Below, in pieces: positions 8,164 through 16,246 of a stretch of 43,283 bases of DNA. Source of the DNA: an uncultured Oscillospiraceae bacterium (GTDB taxonomy: Bacteria > Bacillota > Clostridia > Oscillospirales > Ruminococcaceae); NCBI GenBank assembly GCA_949298535.1, contig CASFXA010000017.1, positions 1-43,283 of the forward strand, given 5' to 3'. A program made the translations under genes and the position numbers. Each line of letters starts with the position of its first letter. The stretch's first letter is position 1. Under the pieces are notes generated by a model, which searched no databases, was not told the origin of the DNA, and saw nothing but the letters and a program-made list of their open reading frames with translations.

Positions 8164-9549
8164 TTGGCAACTCAACCTGTCAACGTTCTGGAACTGGGGA
8201 AAACCCCCTCCGCCACCGTCCTCAAGCTTTCCTGGCCCACCATCCTGGAACAAATCGCCTTCACGGTTCTCAACTTCTCCGACACCGCCATGGTGGGCGT
8301 GCTGGGAGCCGCCTGCACTGCCGCTGTGGGCATCACCGCGCCGGTGCTGTGGCTGGTCAACGGCATTATCGCCGCGGTGAGCGTGGGATTCTCCGTCCAG
8401 GTGGCCCAGGATGTGGGGGCGGGAGAGATGGATCGCGCCTCCAGCGTCATCCGTCAGGCCTTTGTCTTTTCCCTTCTTTCCGGCGCTCTGCTGACTGTCG
8501 TCTGTCTCCTTCTTTCCCCGACGCTGCCTGCCCTGATGGGCGCTGAGGACGAGGTTCTGCCCCTGGCAAGACAGTATTTTGGCGTGGTGTGCTTCTCCTT
8601 CTTTTTCAACTGTCTGGAGACAGTGATGGCCGCCACCCTTCGGTGCATGGGCAACACCCGCACCCCCATGACCGCCAATACCATCGCCATTTTTCTGAAT
8701 ATTCTCCTCAACTGGCTGCTGATTTTCCCGCCCCTGACCCTTCATCTGGGCGAAAAGGCCATCGTCATCCCCCGGGCAAATATGGGGCCGGCGGGCGCGG
8801 CCCTGGGGACGGTGCTGTCCATTGCCGCAGCCACCATTCTCATCCTCATTCCTCTGGTTCGGGGCAAGGGAGAACTGAAACTGAACCTTTCCGGAAAATT
8901 TTCCTTTGACCTGCCGGTATTGGGGAGGGCGGCCTTCTTGGGGATCCCTGTCGCTCTGGAACGGATCACCATGTCCCTGGGACAAGCGGTCTATCTCCGG
9001 ATTGTCTCCACCATGGGCACCACCGCCGTGGCCGCTCATCATCTGGCAGTGCAGGCGGAAAGCCTTTCTTACCTCCCCTCCTTCGGTTTTTCCGTAGCCG
9101 CCACCACCCTGGTAGGGCAATCGGTGGGGGCCTCCCAGCCGGAACGGGGGCTGAATTTCGGACGTATCGCCGCCAATATGGGGCTGATCTGCATGAGCGT
9201 CACCGGAGTGCTGCTCTTTGTGCTGTCCGCCCCCATCATTTCCCTGTTCACCCGGGATGCCGCCGTCATCGCTCTGGGCGGAAGCCTGCTGAGAGTGGTG
9301 GCCTTTGCGCAGCCGGGAGAGGCCTGGGCTGAAATTTACACCGGCGCTCTGCGGGGCGCGGGAGATTCCCGCTGGCCCTTTTACATCAACCTGGTGGGTG
9401 TGTGGGGCATCCGGGTGCTGCTGGCGGTGATCTTTGTTTTCGGCTTCGGATTGGGGCTCCAATGGGTATGGGTGGCCATGCTGGCGGACCTCACTTTCCG
9501 TGGTATTGTCTGCCGCCGCCGTTTTCTCCGCCAAAGCTGGTACCGCTGA
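8164..9549 (+). CDS. MATE-family multidrug/toxin exporter
   Basis: A 461-residue, 12-helix membrane antiporter that exports organic compounds using a cation gradient. The MATE pattern is visible: SWPTILEQIAFTVLNFSDTAMVG near the N terminus, ALGTVLSIAAA midway, and a second half with LAVQAESLSYLPSFGFSVAA and GALRGAGDSRWP. The start is TTG with an AAAGGA site nine bases upstream. It is followed after 33 bases by azlC, so the exporter is the first gene of a three-gene operon. Substrate unknown. Confidence 0.95.
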   Translation: MATQPVNVLELGKTPSATVLKLSWPTILEQIAFTVLNFSDTAMVGVLGAACTAAVGITAPVLWLVNGIIAAVSVGFSVQVAQDVGAGEMDRASSVIRQAFVFSLLSGALLTVVCLLLSPTLPALMGAEDEVLPLARQYFGVVCFSFFFNCLETVMAATLRCMGNTRTPMTANTIAIFLNILLNWLLIFPPLTLHLGEKAIVIPRANMGPAGAALGTVLSIAAATILILIPLVRGKGELKLNLSGKFSFDLPVLGRAAFLGIPVALERITMSLGQAVYLRIVSTMGTTAVAAHHLAVQAESLSYLPSFGFSVAATTLVGQSVGASQPERGLNFGRIAANMGLICMSVTGVLLFVLSAPIISLFTRDAAVIALGGSLLRVVAFAQPGEAWAEIYTGALRGAGDSRWPFYINLVGVWGIRVLLAVIFVFGFGLGLQWVWVAMLADLTFRGIVCRRRFLRQSWYR

Positions 9550-9582
9550 ATCCATCCTTTTTACCGAAAAGAGGTCCTGTTC

Positions 9583-10290
9583 ATGTCGTCTCCCCGCTGG
9601 GCTGCCCTCAAGGCCGCCTTCCCTTATACCATCCCGGTGCTCACCGGTTTTTCCTTCCTGGGCATCGCCTATGGCATCCTGATGGCATCCAAAGGCTACG
9701 GCTTTCCCTGGCCGGTGCTGATGAGCCTGCTGGCCTTCTGCGGCAGTATGCAGTATGCCGCTGTGACCCTGTTGGCCTCCGCCTTCCATCCTTTGGCGGC
9801 TCTGGCTCTCTCCCTGATGGTCAATGCCCGGCACCTTTTTTATGGCATCTCCATGCTGGGCCGTTACCGGGGAACAGGAAAAATGAAGCCCTTCCTTATT
9901 TTCGGGCTGTGCGACGAAACCTTCTCTATCCTTTGCTCCGCTCAGCCTCCTGCCGGAGTGGAACAGCGGTGGTTTTTCTTCTTTGTCACGCTGCTGGACT
10001 ACCTGTACTGGTCCCTGGCGACGCTGGTGGGCTGCGTGGTGGGTTCCCTGGTTTCTTTTGATACCAAGGGATTGGATTTTGTCCTCACCGCCTTGTTCGT
10101 GGTGATCTTTCTGGGCCAATGGGAACAGCGGCGCAGCAGGATTCCCGCTCTGGTGGGGGTGGGCTGTTCCATCCTCTGCCTGATGGTGTTCGGCCCCGAC
10201 AACTTTATCCTCCCGGCCATGGCGGTGATTCTGATCGTGCTGACACTGATGCGCAGATATTTGGAGGGAGGGGAGGAACACTCATGCTGA
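9583..10290 (+). CDS. azlC: AzlC, large subunit of branched-chain amino acid exporter
   Basis: A 235-residue membrane protein that with AzlD forms an AzlCD exporter of branched-chain amino acids and analogues. Family marks include [33 protein letters not shown] and [15 protein letters not shown]. Length is normal. Its stop codon overlaps the azlD start by seven bases, indicating translational coupling. Unusually it follows a MATE exporter rather than an Lrp-type regulator. Confidence 0.95.
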   Translation: MSSPRWAALKAAFPYTIPVLTGFSFLGIAYGILMASKGYGFPWPVLMSLLAFCGSMQYAAVTLLASAFHPLAALALSLMVNARHLFYGISMLGRYRGTGKMKPFLIFGLCDETFSILCSAQPPAGVEQRWFFFFVTLLDYLYWSLATLVGCVVGSLVSFDTKGLDFVLTALFVVIFLGQWEQRRSRIPALVGVGCSILCLMVFGPDNFILPAMAVILIVLTLMRRYLEGGEEHSC

Positions 10291-10616
10291 CGTCCTCACA
10301 GATGCTGCTGTTGGTGGCGATGGTGGCCCTGGGATCCGCCATCACCCGTTTTCTGCCCTTTGTGCTGTTTCCCGATGACAAACCCACTCCTCCCTATGTT
10401 CTCTATCTGGGAACCGTGCTGCCTTACGCCGTGATCGGGCTGCTGGTGGTTTACTGCTTCAAAGGGGTCTCCCTCTCCGCCGCTCCCTATGGGCTGCCGG
10501 AAGCCGTTGCGGTAGGGGCGATTTTCCTGCTCCACTTGTGGAAGAAAAACACCCTGCTGAGCATTGCCGGAGGAACGGCAGTCTATATGCTGCTGCTCCA
10601 GACGGTGTTCTCCTGA
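10284..10616 (+). CDS. azlD: AzlD, small subunit of branched-chain amino acid exporter
   Basis: A 110-residue protein with four hydrophobic helices starting [20 protein letters not shown]. The TRFLPFVLF and [13 protein letters not shown] segments are typical of AzlD. The ATG at 10284 lies within the end of azlC, with a GGGAGG site just upstream; a longer open frame from 10119 is an overlap with azlC, not a real extension. Confidence 0.93.
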   Translation: MLTSSQMLLLVAMVALGSAITRFLPFVLFPDDKPTPPYVLYLGTVLPYAVIGLLVVYCFKGVSLSAAPYGLPEAVAVGAIFLLHLWKKNTLLSIAGGTAVYMLLLQTVFS

Positions 10617-10730
10617 GCATCGGCCTCAACGACAGACTTCTCCTTTTTGGGATGCCCGCAACGTGGCGACAGATAAAAAGGATCCGTTTTCTTTCCCGTC
10701 GATTCCAGCTTTATCCCATGAAATACAAAG

Positions 10731-10771
10731 AACAAGGCGTTTGGGGAAACTCTTCTCCCAAACGCCTTGTT
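10731..10771. terminator. bidirectional terminator between azlD and the SPFH gene
   Basis: A perfect 15-bp stem (10731-10745 with 10757-10771) and 11-base loop. T-rich DNA follows on the plus strand and a weaker T-rich tract on the minus strand, so it can serve both convergent transcripts. Confidence 0.85.
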
Positions 10772-10780
10772 TTGCTTTTA

Positions 10781-11689
10781 TTACTGGCCGGTGATCTGAT
10801 CGAAATTGATGAAGGGATTGATGCTGTCCCCCATGGCCTGGGGCAGCTTGCCGTCCCACTTTTTCACCTTTTCCAGCTCGATGTACTCGGGGCTGTTCTG
10901 CAGTTCCTGCTGAACAGTGCGGATGGCGTAGGCCTGGGCGTCCGCGGCAATTTTCTGGCTTTCCGCTTCCGCCTCCGCTTCGATGACCGTCTGGCGGGCC
11001 ATCTCCTCCTTCTCCTTGGTCTTGTTCTGCATCTTCAGCGCTTCCTGCTCCGCCACCACCTTGGCCCGGACCGCTTCCTCAAAGCCATCCTCAAAGTCAA
11101 TATCCTCGATGGCCAGATTGTTGACCATCACCCCGCCCTGGGCCAGGCTCTCAGACATTTTCTCCTGGATGGTACTCTGGACCTTGGCCCGATTCTGAAT
11201 CAGCTCCTCCGCCCGGTACTGACCGATCTCATTCTTCACCACCGACTGGAGCTGGGGAATAATCAGCTTGGATTCCACATTCTGAATTCCCACGTTGCGG
11301 ATAATATCGGACAAAGCGCTTTCATCATAGGAATAGTTGAGCTTGATAATGAGATTTTCCACCGTCTGGGTGTCCTTGGTATAGGCGTTGGTAACCAGTT
11401 CATAGGTCTGCTCCCGGACATCTACCTTGACGATCTGCTGGACATAAGGGATCTTCAGCACCAGCCCCGGAGGAATGTCGTCCTCCACAATCCGCCCAAA
11501 CTGGTAGCGAACCCCCACATGGCCTTCATCCACTGTGGTGAAAGCTCCCAGCGCCACCGTCAGTACAAGGAGCGCCGCCACTGCTGCCAGAACTACCTTG
11601 CCCACCTTTTTTCCCGCGTTTCCCGCCTGCTTCATATCCTTCACATCAAAGGGGCTGGATGAAAAATTTTGATTGGGATTAAACGCCAT
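10781..11689 (-). CDS. SPFH-domain membrane scaffold protein (prohibitin/HflC-like)
   Basis: A 302-residue protein: one N-terminal membrane helix (about 31-51), an SPFH domain (starts TVDEGHVGVRYQFGRIV; contains LAIEDIDFEDGFEEAV) and a long charged coiled coil rich in Glu, Ala and Lys (about 225-275). Such proteins oligomerise into membrane microdomain scaffolds and often control FtsH-type proteases. It sits 25 bases behind a BusR-like regulator on the same strand, so the regulator probably controls it. No protease gene is nearby. The ATG at 11689 has an AGGAGG site. Confidence 0.93.
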   Translation of the reverse strand: MAFNPNQNFSSSPFDVKDMKQAGNAGKKVGKVVLAAVAALLVLTVALGAFTTVDEGHVGVRYQFGRIVEDDIPPGLVLKIPYVQQIVKVDVREQTYELVTNAYTKDTQTVENLIIKLNYSYDESALSDIIRNVGIQNVESKLIIPQLQSVVKNEIGQYRAEELIQNRAKVQSTIQEKMSESLAQGGVMVNNLAIEDIDFEDGFEEAVRAKVVAEQEALKMQNKTKEKEEMARQTVIEAEAEAESQKIAADAQAYAIRTVQQELQNSPEYIELEKVKKWDGKLPQAMGDSINPFINFDQITGQ

Positions 11690-11714
11690 TTTCTTTCCTC
11701 CTTATTCTGCTTCG

Positions 11715-12332
11715 TCAGCCAATCAGTTCCCCCACCCGGCTGATCTGGGTGATGTCACAGGCTACCACCAGCACGTCCCCAGACTGAAGCACCAGCTGCG
11801 GGCCGGGAGAAAGAAGAATCTCCTCCCCCCGCCGCACCGCTACAATGGTAGCGCCGGTCTTTTGACGAAATTCCAGCTGTCCGATGCTCTTGCCCAAAAC
11901 GGCGCAGTCCTTCTTCAGCGGGAACTCATAATTGCGCAGCCGGTCGCTCCGCTGGAACCGCTCCCCCAGGTCCGTGATCTGGTTGATGGTCTCATAAATC
12001 TGACCGTCCAGCTCCTCCCGCTGCCGCAGCAGTTCCCGCAGCTGCGCCTTCATCGCCCGGAGATCCCGCCGGGTTTGATACTGCTCCACATACTCCACCG
12101 CCCGCTGACGGGAGATCACCACCGATCCCACATTCTGACGGATGTCAATGATCCCCATATCGCAGAGCAGCCGCATGGCCCGCCGGATCGTCTCCGCAGA
12201 CACCCCATACTGGGAACCCATCAGGGAGCGCCCCGTAAAGCGTTCTTCTTCCTGGATCTCTCCCGACGCAATTTTGGCAGCAATGTCATAAGCCACCTGG
12301 GAATACACAGGGGGCATCGCAGACTGCTTCAT
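11715..12332 (-). CDS. GntR-type regulator with RCK_C (TrkA_C) domain, BusR-like
   Basis: A 205-residue DNA-binding protein. Residues 8-75 form a GntR winged helix (SQVAYDIAAKIASGE, then VSAETIRRAMRLL). About 82-118 is a coiled coil. About 125-205 is an RCK_C domain (AVLGKSIGQLEFRQKTGATI through VLQSGDVLVVACD). This order matches BusR of lactic acid bacteria, which binds c-di-AMP through RCK_C and represses an osmolyte importer. Here no importer is adjacent: the gene leads into an SPFH gene. The ATG at 12332 was chosen for its AAGGAGG site; the frame opens 27 codons earlier. Ligand identity is inferred from architecture. Confidence 0.88.
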   Translation of the reverse strand: MKQSAMPPVYSQVAYDIAAKIASGEIQEEERFTGRSLMGSQYGVSAETIRRAMRLLCDMGIIDIRQNVGSVVISRQRAVEYVEQYQTRRDLRAMKAQLRELLRQREELDGQIYETINQITDLGERFQRSDRLRNYEFPLKKDCAVLGKSIGQLEFRQKTGATIVAVRRGEEILLSPGPQLVLQSGDVLVVACDITQISRVGELIG

Positions 12333-12391
12333 ACCGTTTGAACCTCCTTGCCGCCGCAGCGGCATCATCTGCACACACTGATCTGAACACA

Positions 12392-12434
12392 CAAAAACAA
12401 GACGGCGGTCCATGGTCGCTGGAACTACCGCCGT
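12392..12434 (-). terminator. terminator after the membrane protein gene
   Basis: On the minus strand an 8-bp ACGGCGGT/ACCGCCGT stem (12434-12427 with 12409-12402) with a 17-base loop precedes CTTGTTTTTG. It lies about 50 bases past the stop at 12485 and before the BusR-like gene. Confidence 0.65.
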
Positions 12435-12484
12435 TTCCCTTCAGACCCCATCTACACCTGCCGGCGAAGATTCGGCCTGTTATT

Positions 12485-13036
12485 TCAGCCCGCTCTGCGT
12501 AAAAAACGGGGGCGGAACCAATGAATATAGGCCCCATACAAGTTGGTGACCATATTGTCGTATACGACGAAAAAAACATTTCCCAGCACCAACAGCGCCA
12601 GGGCGGAATATTGACCGAAGGGACCGAATTCATCCAGCACATCCGCCACGCCCATCAGATTGATGATGACCCAGTAAGCGGCAATCACCGCTCCGTTGAA
12701 GATGGCAAATTTCGCCGCCACCCGCAAGAGCCGTACCCGGATTTGGGTCAACAGCGTTTGAAGGATCGGATAATAGCCGAAGAAAAACACAAACAGCAGG
12801 GCAGCCTCCTTGCTGGGCACTACAAACAGCGCCAGCAGCGACACCGCAACATAGACCAGCACAGCGGTTTTCCGTCCGTTTTCCACCACATTGGCCAGCA
12901 GCACCACCCCTGCAAAGGCTGGCAGCGCATAATCGCCAAAGGGAATCATCCCTGTGAGAAACATCAGCAGCAGACTTAACGCAGAAGCCAGGCCGCCCAA
13001 CGCTACCTGAGTACTTTTCGCCGAGGACCTTGACAT
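12485..13036 (-). CDS. conserved clostridial integral membrane protein, unknown role
   Basis: A 183-residue protein with about five hydrophobic helices, starting MSRSSAKSTQVALGGLASAL and ending in a basic tail. The even helix spacing and the small N-terminal GGLASALSLLLMFLTGMIP segment resemble ECF-transporter S components, and I recall similar hypothetical proteins across Clostridia. No energising module or vitamin gene is near, so this stays tentative. AAAAGGAGAGG precedes the ATG. It lies 54 bases behind the DnaJ gene on the same strand. Confidence 0.8.
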   Translation of the reverse strand: MSRSSAKSTQVALGGLASALSLLLMFLTGMIPFGDYALPAFAGVVLLANVVENGRKTAVLVYVAVSLLALFVVPSKEAALLFVFFFGYYPILQTLLTQIRVRLLRVAAKFAIFNGAVIAAYWVIINLMGVADVLDEFGPFGQYSALALLVLGNVFFVVYDNMVTNLYGAYIHWFRPRFLRRAG

Positions 13037-13090
13037 AAAGCCTCTCCTTTTTTCGCCATAAGGCAGAAGTTTTCGCAGAACAGAGCCAGA

Positions 13091-13705
13091 TCAGCAGCCG
13101 TGACCCAAACAGTCGCAGCAGCAGCTGGCGCAGTACATCCCTGCGCACAGGTCGCAGCAGGACATACTGGTCATCTGCACGCTCTGGTTATAGGCGGTCT
13201 GCCGCTGGTACATCAGCCGATTGAGGGCTGCCCGATACTCCTGATTGGAAGGATTCTTCTGGCAGGCGGTGCTGAAATACTGGAGGGCCGCATCCATCCA
13301 GCCCTTGCTGGCGGCAACGCTGCCCTTGAGGAAAAACCATTCGGCATCCCGGCGGTAATCCGGCACTCCATCCAGCAGTTCCTCCGCCTCCACCAGCCGT
13401 CCGCTGTTAATCATCACCCGAATATCGGAAAACTGAGAATATCCCTGGGTGTTGTAACCGCTGTAAGAGCCATAAGCCCCGGCAGAACCTCCCGTCGCAG
13501 TCTGTCCCCTGCCGGAACGCCGCTGCCGCTGAATTTCGTCGTAGGCTTCATTGATTTCTTTCATCTTTTCGGTGGCCAGATCTGCCAGCGGATTATTGAC
13601 ATAGTTGTCCGGATGGTATTTCCGCGCCAGCTTGCGGTAAGCATCCTTCACCTGCTCATCTGTGGCGGAGGGAGAGATTCCCAATACTTTATACGGATCG
13701 GTCAT
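13091..13705 (-). CDS. J-domain protein with cysteine-rich C-terminal tail
   Basis: A 204-residue protein. A J domain at about 3-62 has the HPD motif at 31-33 ([12 protein letters not shown]), so it can stimulate an Hsp70 ATPase. A Gly/Tyr/Ser linker (about 75-95) and a TPR-like helical segment ([40 protein letters not shown]) follow. The last 24 residues hold nine cysteines in clusters such as CCDLC and CASCCCDC, which suggests a metal site or thiol lipidation. It is not full-length DnaJ: no zinc-finger or substrate domain. Start MTDPYK chosen over an upstream in-frame start because of GGAG spacing and the usual J-domain beginning. Confidence 0.9.
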   Translation of the reverse strand: MTDPYKVLGISPSATDEQVKDAYRKLARKYHPDNYVNNPLADLATEKMKEINEAYDEIQRQRRSGRGQTATGGSAGAYGSYSGYNTQGYSQFSDIRVMINSGRLVEAEELLDGVPDYRRDAEWFFLKGSVAASKGWMDAALQYFSTACQKNPSNQEYRAALNRLMYQRQTAYNQSVQMTSMSCCDLCAGMYCASCCCDCLGHGC

Positions 13706-13747
13706 AGTGGGCAAAAACTCCAATCTAAAATGAATTTCCCTGCGGAA

Positions 13748-13756
13748 AGTATAGCA
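13748..13756 (-). promoter_or_regulatory. extended -10 promoter for the J-domain gene
   Basis: Minus strand TGCTATACT (13756-13748) is a good extended -10 about 45 bases before the start codon. No clear -35. Confidence 0.45.
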
Positions 13757-13794
13757 AATTTTTTCCTTGATGGGTAGTCCCCTGAAAGAAAAAC

Positions 13795-14661
13795 TTACCA
13801 GTAACGTTGTTTGGGCCGCTCTTTTGCCGGAAGGGCTATCAAGTCAGCGGTATTTTTCAGCCCCAACAGCAAAATATTCTCCAGCACCGGCCCGAATCTC
13901 CGGGGCTCCAGCAGCTGCCAGGCCGTCCCCATCTCCCCGATGGTCAGGTAGAGAGATGCCTTTGCCTGTTCCCGCAGCCGTTGCTGGGGATCTCCCCGCA
14001 GCAGGAAAGGATTATACGCCCCCCGCTGCCGGTCCTTTTCCAGATCATCCAAAGCGTCGGCCATATAAACATATCGTCCCAGCAAATAGCCCAACCGGCG
14101 CAGCACCCGCCGCTCCCCTTCCTTCCGGGACAGGGAAGCAAACACCTCTCCCAAAATGGTGGCGGTGGGATCACAGGCCCGGTCCAGGTCGGCGCAGCCT
14201 TCCTGTTCCAGCGCTGCCTGACGGTCCATCTGCCGCTGAAAAAGCTCCGCCAGCTGCGGTTGGCGACGTTCCGCTTTTTTTCGGGCGGCGGTTGCCAGCA
14301 GCAGCCCCAGCTTCGCTCCCAGCCGCCGTGCCAGACCGCTGTCGGCAGCGTCATCCCGCAGCTTGTGCCAAAGCATCAGCACAGCCATGTCGCAGCAAAA
14401 AACCGTCTCCTCTTCTGTCCCGCAGCAGGGCACCCGTTTGAGGGGATTGACCGGACATCGCTCCACCGTGAAGCCTGGCTCCTCCTCCCTCAGGGAAAGG
14501 GCCATCATGGCAAGAAAGGTGAAATCGTAGCTGAGGGTCATCCGGGCCAAGGGACCATACTGCCGCCCCAGCTCCCGGCAAAGACCGCAGTAAACCGCTT
14601 TATAGCTTTCAAACTCCCGAACCTTCAGCTCCGGTTTAAAAGCTCTGATATAACCAAACAA
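13795..14661 (-). CDS. DUF5685-type protein
   Basis: A 288-residue cytoplasmic protein of a family I recognise as DUF5685, whose members begin MFGY(I/V)RPFKPEL. Here it begins [17 protein letters not shown] from a TTG start behind GGAGGGAG. Notable are paired cysteines: Cys25/28 (YCGLC), Cys69 (RCPVNP), Cys79/80 and Cys89/90. Further on, [12 protein letters not shown] (199-210) followed by RQRGAYNP resembles the second Asp-rich motif of squalene/phytoene synthases, and KLRDD (100-104) is a possible first one. That link is my inference. It lies next to the J-domain gene, a pairing I believe recurs in Clostridia. No function is established. Confidence 0.8.
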   Translation of the reverse strand: MFGYIRAFKPELKVREFESYKAVYCGLCRELGRQYGPLARMTLSYDFTFLAMMALSLREEEPGFTVERCPVNPLKRVPCCGTEEETVFCCDMAVLMLWHKLRDDAADSGLARRLGAKLGLLLATAARKKAERRQPQLAELFQRQMDRQAALEQEGCADLDRACDPTATILGEVFASLSRKEGERRVLRRLGYLLGRYVYMADALDDLEKDRQRGAYNPFLLRGDPQQRLREQAKASLYLTIGEMGTAWQLLEPRRFGPVLENILLLGLKNTADLIALPAKERPKQRYW

Positions 14662-15292
14662 CGGCGCTCCCTCCGTCTTTTTTCCGCGGACAACCCTTCC
14701 AGGCTCTTTTTGTCCGGCTCCAAGCATATCCCTATCTTACACCAGAAAAATGCAAAAAGCATTAATAAACTGTAAAATGCCATAAACTCACATCTTTCCC
14801 GGGTGAAAAACGCTTTTTCCTTAAAGCAGATACAAATATTTCTTTACAAGTCCTTTGCAGCCGGATATAATAAAAAAATTACAGGCTGTGGATCCATCTG
14901 CTTTTGCGGGAATATCCCGCCGGAAGCCCGGCGGCGGATCCTCCCTCACGGAATGATCTTTCCGCTCAAAATCGGCGCTGTATTCAGGAGAAAAACATCC
15001 CCGGCGGACAAGGCAAAAAGGGCTTCCGCAAACGGACAAATTTCCGGCGGCGCTTTCTCCCCGCCTTTCAGGAAGGGATCCCATTTCGGGAGGATTTTGG
15101 GGGACCCGGACGGGAAGGAAAAAACGCTGCCGCAGAGGGGAAGATTGCCGCGCCTGTTTTTTCTCTCCGCCAACCCTTTGCCTCCTCCCATTTCCTGCGG
15201 ACAGGAAGTTTCAAAAGCCGTGGAAGCTGACCCCAAAACCGGGTTTCGGCGGAGACAGCCCCATCCAAACCTTGAAAAGGAGCTGGTCGTCT
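14662..15292 (+). other. long intergenic region and probable mntP leader
   Basis: The region holds the promoter at 14843-14871 and then about 420 transcribed bases before mntP. The leader has repeated GC-rich inverted segments: GGATCC at 14891-14896 with GGATCC near 14937, enclosing CGGGA/TCCCG and CCGCCGG/CCCGGCGG hairpins, then several more. No open frame has a ribosome binding site. I looked for the yybP-ykoY manganese riboswitch core (GGGGAGUA and GGAAGACC) and do not find it. Confidence 0.5.
14843..14871 (+). promoter_or_regulatory. sigma-A promoter reading toward mntP
   Basis: TTTACA (14843-14848), 17-base spacer and perfect TATAAT (14866-14871). It is the nearest good promoter upstream of mntP and would give a leader of about 415 bases. 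Confidence 0.7.
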
Positions 15293-15862
15293 TTGAATCT
15301 TGCCACACTGTTTATTCTTGCCGTTGGGCTGTCCATGGACGCTTTCGCCGTCTCGGTGAGCAACGGAATCTGCTACCGGAACTATACCCCCCGCCAGGCC
15401 TTTGCCACCGCTCTGGCCTTCGGCGGCTTCCAGGGGCTGATGCCTGTGTTGGGCTTCATCGCCGGCACCACCTTTATTTCCCTCATTGAGTCGGTGGACC
15501 ATCTCATCGCCCTGGCGCTGCTGGGGTATCTGGGAGGGAAAATGATCTGGGAGGCCCGCAAGGAAATGGGCTCTGAGGACGAATGTCCCGTCAGCGGCGC
15601 TTTTTCTCTCCGCAGTCTGCTGCTCCAGGCGGTAGCCACCAGCATCGACGCCCTGGCGGTGGGCATCAGCCTGGCGGCCCTTCGGGTGGAAATCATCCCC
15701 GCCGCTTCCTTTATCGCGGCGGTCACTTTCACCTGCTCCCTCCTGGGGGTCGGCCTGGGCAAGCGCTTCGGCAGAGTGCTGGAATCCCGGGCGCAAATTT
15801 TTGGCGGGCTGATCCTCATTGCCATCGGCCTGAAAATTTTTGTGGAGCATACCTTCGGATAA
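15293..15862 (+). CDS. mntP: manganese exporter MntP
   Basis: A 189-residue, six-helix membrane protein that pumps Mn(II) out. Both family motifs with the essential aspartates are present: LSMDAFAVSVSNG near the N terminus and TSIDALAVGISLAA in the second half. Gly-rich helices (LGYLGGKMIWEAR, GLILIAIGLKIF) also fit. I use the TTG at 15293, since AAAAGGAG lies 10 bases before it; an earlier in-frame TTG overlaps that site. The long leader suggests metal control, but no known riboswitch was recognised. Confidence 0.93.
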   Translation: MNLATLFILAVGLSMDAFAVSVSNGICYRNYTPRQAFATALAFGGFQGLMPVLGFIAGTTFISLIESVDHLIALALLGYLGGKMIWEARKEMGSEDECPVSGAFSLRSLLLQAVATSIDALAVGISLAALRVEIIPAASFIAAVTFTCSLLGVGLGKRFGRVLESRAQIFGGLILIAIGLKIFVEHTFG

Positions 15863-16246
15863 AATTTCCCCTTGAGCAAGGCGCAGCATAGTTTGCGCGA
15901 GATTTCCAAACTGTTGAACCCCCGGGAGCAAAACGGCCAGACCTCTGACAAGAAAGCACCGACCTCACCTGTTCCCCAGCCGATGAGACCCTTTGGTCAC
16001 TTGCTGACAAAAGACACCGTTTTTTCTCTCTCCGCCCTGCCTTGTGGAATTTATCCCTTGTGTCGGGGCGGATTTTGTTGTATCATGAATAAAATACAGA
16101 TCAATCGGCAGCTTTTCTCTGCCATCATGGGACTGCCGGCGGCGCCCATGATCTTTTTTGACCGCCGCATTTTATTCCTTTAAACTGTCAGGGCAAAAAA
16201 GCAGTCCTCACCGGACACAACATCAAAGAGCAAGGAACGTGAAGAA
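15863..16246 (+). other. intergenic region before iorA
   Basis: This 384-bp stretch carries an imperfect direct repeat (CTGACAAGAAAGCACCG 15945-15961 and CTGACAAAAGACACCG 16004-16019) and the iorA promoter. A 103-codon open frame from 15872 has no ribosome binding site and no recognisable product, so I do not call it. Confidence 0.45.
16058..16086 (+). promoter_or_regulatory. promoter of iorAB
   Basis: TTGTGT (16058-16063), 17-base spacer and TATCAT (16081-16086), about 160 bases upstream of the iorA ATG. Confidence 0.5.

Noticed and set aside
7942-10281. 779-codon open frame on the minus strand
   Set aside because: It lies opposite the MATE and azlC genes, is rich in His, Gln, Gly and Arg as expected for an antisense shadow of GC-rich DNA, and matches nothing known.
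14880-15290. yybP-ykoY manganese riboswitch upstream of mntP
   Set aside because: I looked for the conserved GGGGAGUA and GGAAGACC cores and did not find them; the leader is reported only as unexplained.
15872-16183. 103-codon plus-strand frame after mntP
   Set aside because: No ribosome binding site, no recognisable product, and the iorA promoter lies inside it.
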